A stretch of 6,374 nt of DNA from Chlamydiota bacterium (GTDB taxonomy: Bacteria; Auribacterota; UBA3054; B51-G9). The DNA lies in contig QMOL01000179.1 of NCBI GenBank assembly GCA_003648225.1, positions 1 to 6,374 of the forward strand, given 5' to 3'. Shown here piece after piece: positions 6,146-6,374 of this stretch. The notes beneath the pieces were generated by a model. That model ran no database searches. It saw nothing but the letters and a program-made list of their open reading frames with translations, and was not told the origin of the DNA. The translations under genes were made by a program, and so were the position numbers. Each line of letters begins with the position of its first letter. The first letter of the stretch is position 1.

Positions 6146-6374
6146 ATGGAAAACATCCATACTCCAGTCCTTGAAAAGGAGGCAATAGAGTTTATGAAAC
6201 TTATGCCCGGAGCAAAATGTATTGATATGACCGTGGGACTTGGTGGTCATTCAAAGGCCATACTTGGTAAAACGTCACCTGACGGTAAAATGCTTTGTTT
6301 TGACAAAGATGCGGAAACGTTGAAATTAGCGAAAGAAAGATTAGAAGAATTTGGTTCGAGAGTAGAATTTGTAC
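6146..6374 (+). CDS. rsmH: 16S rRNA (cytosine-1402-N4)-methyltransferase RsmH, N-terminal part; runs off the right edge
   Basis: RsmH (MraW) uses S-adenosylmethionine to methylate N4 of C1402 in the decoding centre of 16S rRNA. The 76 visible residues begin MENIHTPVLEKEAIEFM, the family's usual HxPVL opening. The AdoMet-binding motif I follows, CIDMTVGLGGHSKAIL (25-40); most relatives read DxTLGxGGHS, so Val30-Gly31-Leu32 is a mild variation. The acidic end of the second strand, CFDKDAETLKLAKERL (51-66), should contact the ribose. The start is supported by AAAGGA four bases upstream. It is 113 bases after mraZ, longer than is typical, because the heptamer array fills much of the gap. I see no separate promoter, so co-transcription with mraZ is likely. 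The catalytic domain remainder is outside the window. Confidence 0.96.
   Translation, partial: MENIHTPVLEKEAIEFMKLMPGAKCIDMTVGLGGHSKAILGKTSPDGKMLCFDKDAETLKLAKERLEEFGSRVEFV

Overview
The window holds six identifiable protein-coding genes, two of them cut by its edges, arranged around a 541-base divergent intergenic region. LpxI, the lipid A pathway enzyme at the left edge, indicates a diderm, LPS-type bacterium. The DNA is AT-rich. The genes on the minus strand lack recognisable Shine-Dalgarno sequences, and low-complexity tandem repeats run into gene ends. I think of FCB-group or other candidate-phylum bacteria, but the sequence alone does not fix the phylum.

Layout. Positions 1-374 (minus) encode the N-terminal part of LpxI, with its own promoter just upstream. 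Positions 473-5047 (minus) are a set of three glycosyltransferases, read in the order 5047->3320, 3271->2153 and 1999->473. The first and third look like distant paralogues (shared GxDGV N-terminal motif and RKRI donor-site motif). The middle one is a standard GT4 enzyme. A sigma-70-type promoter (TTGACT-17-TAAAAT) lies directly in front of the first, so its transcript should begin within a few bases of the start codon. Positions 5048-5588 are mainly regulatory: the glycosyltransferase promoter, a foldable inverted repeat, a perfect 9-bp dyad, a possible 33-codon ORF, and a strong extended -10 promoter for mraZ. Positions 5589-6032 (plus) are mraZ. Positions 6146-6374 are the start of rsmH. 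Together these two open a division and cell wall (dcw) cluster. Between them lies an array of ten GTRRGCA heptamers that also encodes the last five residues and the stop codon of mraZ.

How it fits together. MraZ is a DNA-binding repressor that recognises TGGG-type repeats with a 10-base period. Three such pairs occur in the intergenic region: one inside the mraZ promoter and two further upstream in inverse orientation. This suggests autoregulation of the dcw cluster, and possibly MraZ influence on the divergent glycosyltransferase genes. The glycosyltransferases are probably cytoplasmic enzymes making a glycoside or an envelope glycan. Donors and acceptors cannot be read from the sequence.

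The most interesting observations are the MraZ-like boxes on both sides of the divergent region, the apparently leaderless starts of the first glycosyltransferase and lpxI, the divergent paralogue that has lost the first glutamate of the EX7E motif, and two different short tandem repeats that each supply the C-terminus of a neighbouring gene.
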